A stretch of 7,682 nucleotides of DNA, from assembly GCA_934631055.1 (NCBI GenBank), contig CAKTXP010000114.1, positions 1-7,682 of the forward strand, written 5' to 3'. Shown here piece after piece: positions 6,739 to 7,682 of this stretch; within the stretch, counting starts at the first letter, position 1; every line of letters begins with the position of its first letter. The notes beneath the pieces were generated by a model that did not search any database, was not told where the DNA came from, and saw only the letters and a program-made list of their open reading frames with translations. This stretch comes from an uncultured Clostridia bacterium. GTDB taxonomy: Bacteria; Bacillota; Clostridia; Christensenellales; Aristaeellaceae. Both the position numbers and the translations under genes were made by a program.

Positions 6739-6880
6739 GGGCTGTCAAGTTCACAAACCGGATATTCCGAGAAAAACTAAGCGTCATTCCGAAGGCTTTC
6801 AAGGGGCGATTCCCCTTCTAAACCGCGGAAATGCTTAGATGAATCGCTTCTTTGAATATTCGGTTTCAACTTGACAGCCC
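6739..6880. mobile_element. 142-bp MITE-like palindromic element with 13-bp terminal inverted repeats
   Basis: The ends are perfect inverted repeats: GGGCTGTCAAGTT (6739-6751) and AACTTGACAGCCC (6868-6880). Inside them, AAACCGGATATTC (6755-6767) pairs with GAATATTCGGTTT (6854-6866) with one G-T pair. Further in, CTAAGC (6777-6782) pairs with GCTTAG (6833-6838), TTCCG (6787-6791) with CGGAA (6826-6830), and AAGGGG/CCCCTT (6801-6806 and 6812-6817) closes the tip. The whole unit folds into one long branched stem. It has no reading frame of note. This form fits a non-autonomous insertion element. I see no clear target duplication in the flanks, so it may be old or may instead be a structural intergenic repeat. 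The final GACAGCCC followed by TTTAT could weakly terminate phnE transcripts. Confidence 0.7.
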
Positions 6881-6898
6881 TTTATAACAGGAGTGCAT

Positions 6899-7682
6899 AT
6901 GGATAAAACGCTTACCATTCGCTATACATCCGATACCCATGGCTACCTCTACCCCACCAGCTACGCCGACATGCAGGAGCGCCCGATGGGACTGATGAAG
7001 CTCGCGTCGGAATATCCCCACGACGGCAATACGCTCATCATCGACGGCGGCGACACCATTCAGGGCTCTCCGCTGACCAATCTCTATCAGCGCCTTTCGC
7101 CTGAGGAGAAGGCGTCCTGCCTGACCAGCGATGCCTACGGCACGCATCCCATCGCCGCCATGATGAATCTGGCGGGCTATCAATTCGTGACGCTGGGCAA
7201 TCACGATTTCAACTACGGCGTTCCCGCGCTGCTGGATTATCTGAATGACCTCGACGCCATCTGCCTGTGCGCCAACATCCGCGACAAGGAAGGGCTTCTC
7301 CCCGTCGCGCCATATGCCGTCCATCAGCTGGAAAACGGTCTGCGCATCGGTCTGGTCGGTGTCTGCACGCACTACGTCACCCGCTGGGAGAATCCGGAGA
7401 CCGTGCGCCAGCTCGTTATCGAAGAGCCTGTCCCCGCCGCAAAAGCCGCTCTGGAAGCCGTCAAGCCGCTTTGCGACGTGACCGTACTCATCTATCACGG
7501 CGGCTTTGAATGCGACCTCAATACCGGCAAACTGCTGACCGAAAGCGCGGAAAATGAAGCTTGCCGCCTCTGCAAAGAGCTGGATTTCGACCTCGTTCTG
7601 ACCGGTCACCAGCATATGCGCGTGGACGGCGTCCGTTTCGGCAACAGCTATGCCGTTCAGCCGACCTACCGCGCGCCGCATT
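6899..7682 (+). CDS. Bifunctional metallophosphatase/5'-nucleotidase (YunD/UshA family), 3' end outside the window
   Basis: The frame from ATG 6899 is open to the window edge (261 codons seen). AGGAG (6889-6893) lies five bases before the start. All five metal-binding blocks of the calcineurin-like phosphoesterase domain are present: SDTHGY with Asp12 and His14, DGGDTIQGSP with Asp52 (49-58), TLGNHDFNYG with Asn101-His102 (98-107), YHGG with His200 (199-202), and LTGHQHM with His237 and His239 (234-240). Family members remove phosphate from nucleoside 5'-monophosphates and related esters. There is no signal peptide, unlike periplasmic UshA, so the enzyme is probably cytoplasmic like B. subtilis YunD. 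The C-terminal nucleotidase domain, which binds the base, would lie beyond the window. It follows the phn importer in the same direction, hinting at phosphate or nucleoside salvage. Confidence 0.93.
   Translation, partial: MDKTLTIRYTSDTHGYLYPTSYADMQERPMGLMKLASEYPHDGNTLIIDGGDTIQGSPLTNLYQRLSPEEKASCLTSDAYGTHPIAAMMNLAGYQFVTLGNHDFNYGVPALLDYLNDLDAICLCANIRDKEGLLPVAPYAVHQLENGLRIGLVGVCTHYVTRWENPETVRQLVIEEPVPAAKAALEAVKPLCDVTVLIYHGGFECDLNTGKLLTESAENEACRLCKELDFDLVLTGHQHMRVDGVRFGNSYAVQPTYRAPH

Noticed and set aside
6871..6899. TTGACA in the right end of the palindromic element as promoter of the nucleotidase gene
   Set aside because: The hexamer at the correct 17-base spacing is TGCATA, a poor -10 box that overlaps the start codon. 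TATAAC at 6883-6888 is too close to TTGACA and would start transcription after the ribosome site.
6866..7681. Minus-strand open frame of 271 codons at the right end
   Set aside because: It lies opposite the metallophosphatase gene, whose five metal-binding blocks are intact on the plus strand, and its composition is that of a shadow.

Overview
The window looks like chromosome from a GC-rich member of the Clostridia. This rests on strong AAGGAGG-type ribosome sites, close homology in style to clostridial MATE, phosphonate-transport and nucleotidase families, and a hairpin-rich intergenic element of a kind I associate with Oscillospiraceae/Christensenellales-like genomes. The lineage is inference; no marker gene fixes it.

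Left part (1-2670), all on the minus strand. A tRNA-Thr(GGU), cut by the window edge, has its own clear promoter. Next comes a two-gene operon read right to left: a MATE-family multidrug/cation antiporter (1245-2606), then a short NOL1/NOP2/Sun-family RNA m5C methyltransferase (330-1235). The stop codon of the first lies inside the ribosome site of the second. A near-consensus promoter (TTGATG-17-TATAAT) precedes the MATE gene, and a strong 18-bp-stem terminator (220-267) follows the methyltransferase gene.

Right part (2827-7682), all on the plus strand, divergent from the first. It is a phosphonate/phosphate-oxyanion type ABC importer in the order phnD (binding protein), phnC (ATPase), phnE and a second phnE-like permease gene, followed by a cytoplasmic 5'-nucleotidase/metallophosphatase gene that runs off the window. 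A terminator right after phnD and a five-hairpin intergenic element separate the binding-protein gene from the rest, which probably sets a high binding protein:transporter ratio. phnC most likely starts at a TTG at 4224, not at any upstream ATG.

Two non-coding elements are the most unusual parts. One is the compound hairpin cluster at 4001-4173, which contains two degenerate copies of a two-hairpin module facing each other around a perfect 10-bp palindrome. The other is a 142-bp MITE-like palindrome (6739-6880) with perfect 13-bp terminal inverted repeats between the last permease gene and the nucleotidase gene. No C-P lyase, phosphonatase or phosphite dehydrogenase gene is present, so the imported substrate cannot be fixed from this window; the nucleotidase suggests phosphate salvage. 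I see no CRISPR array, transposase, phage gene or wholly new protein system.
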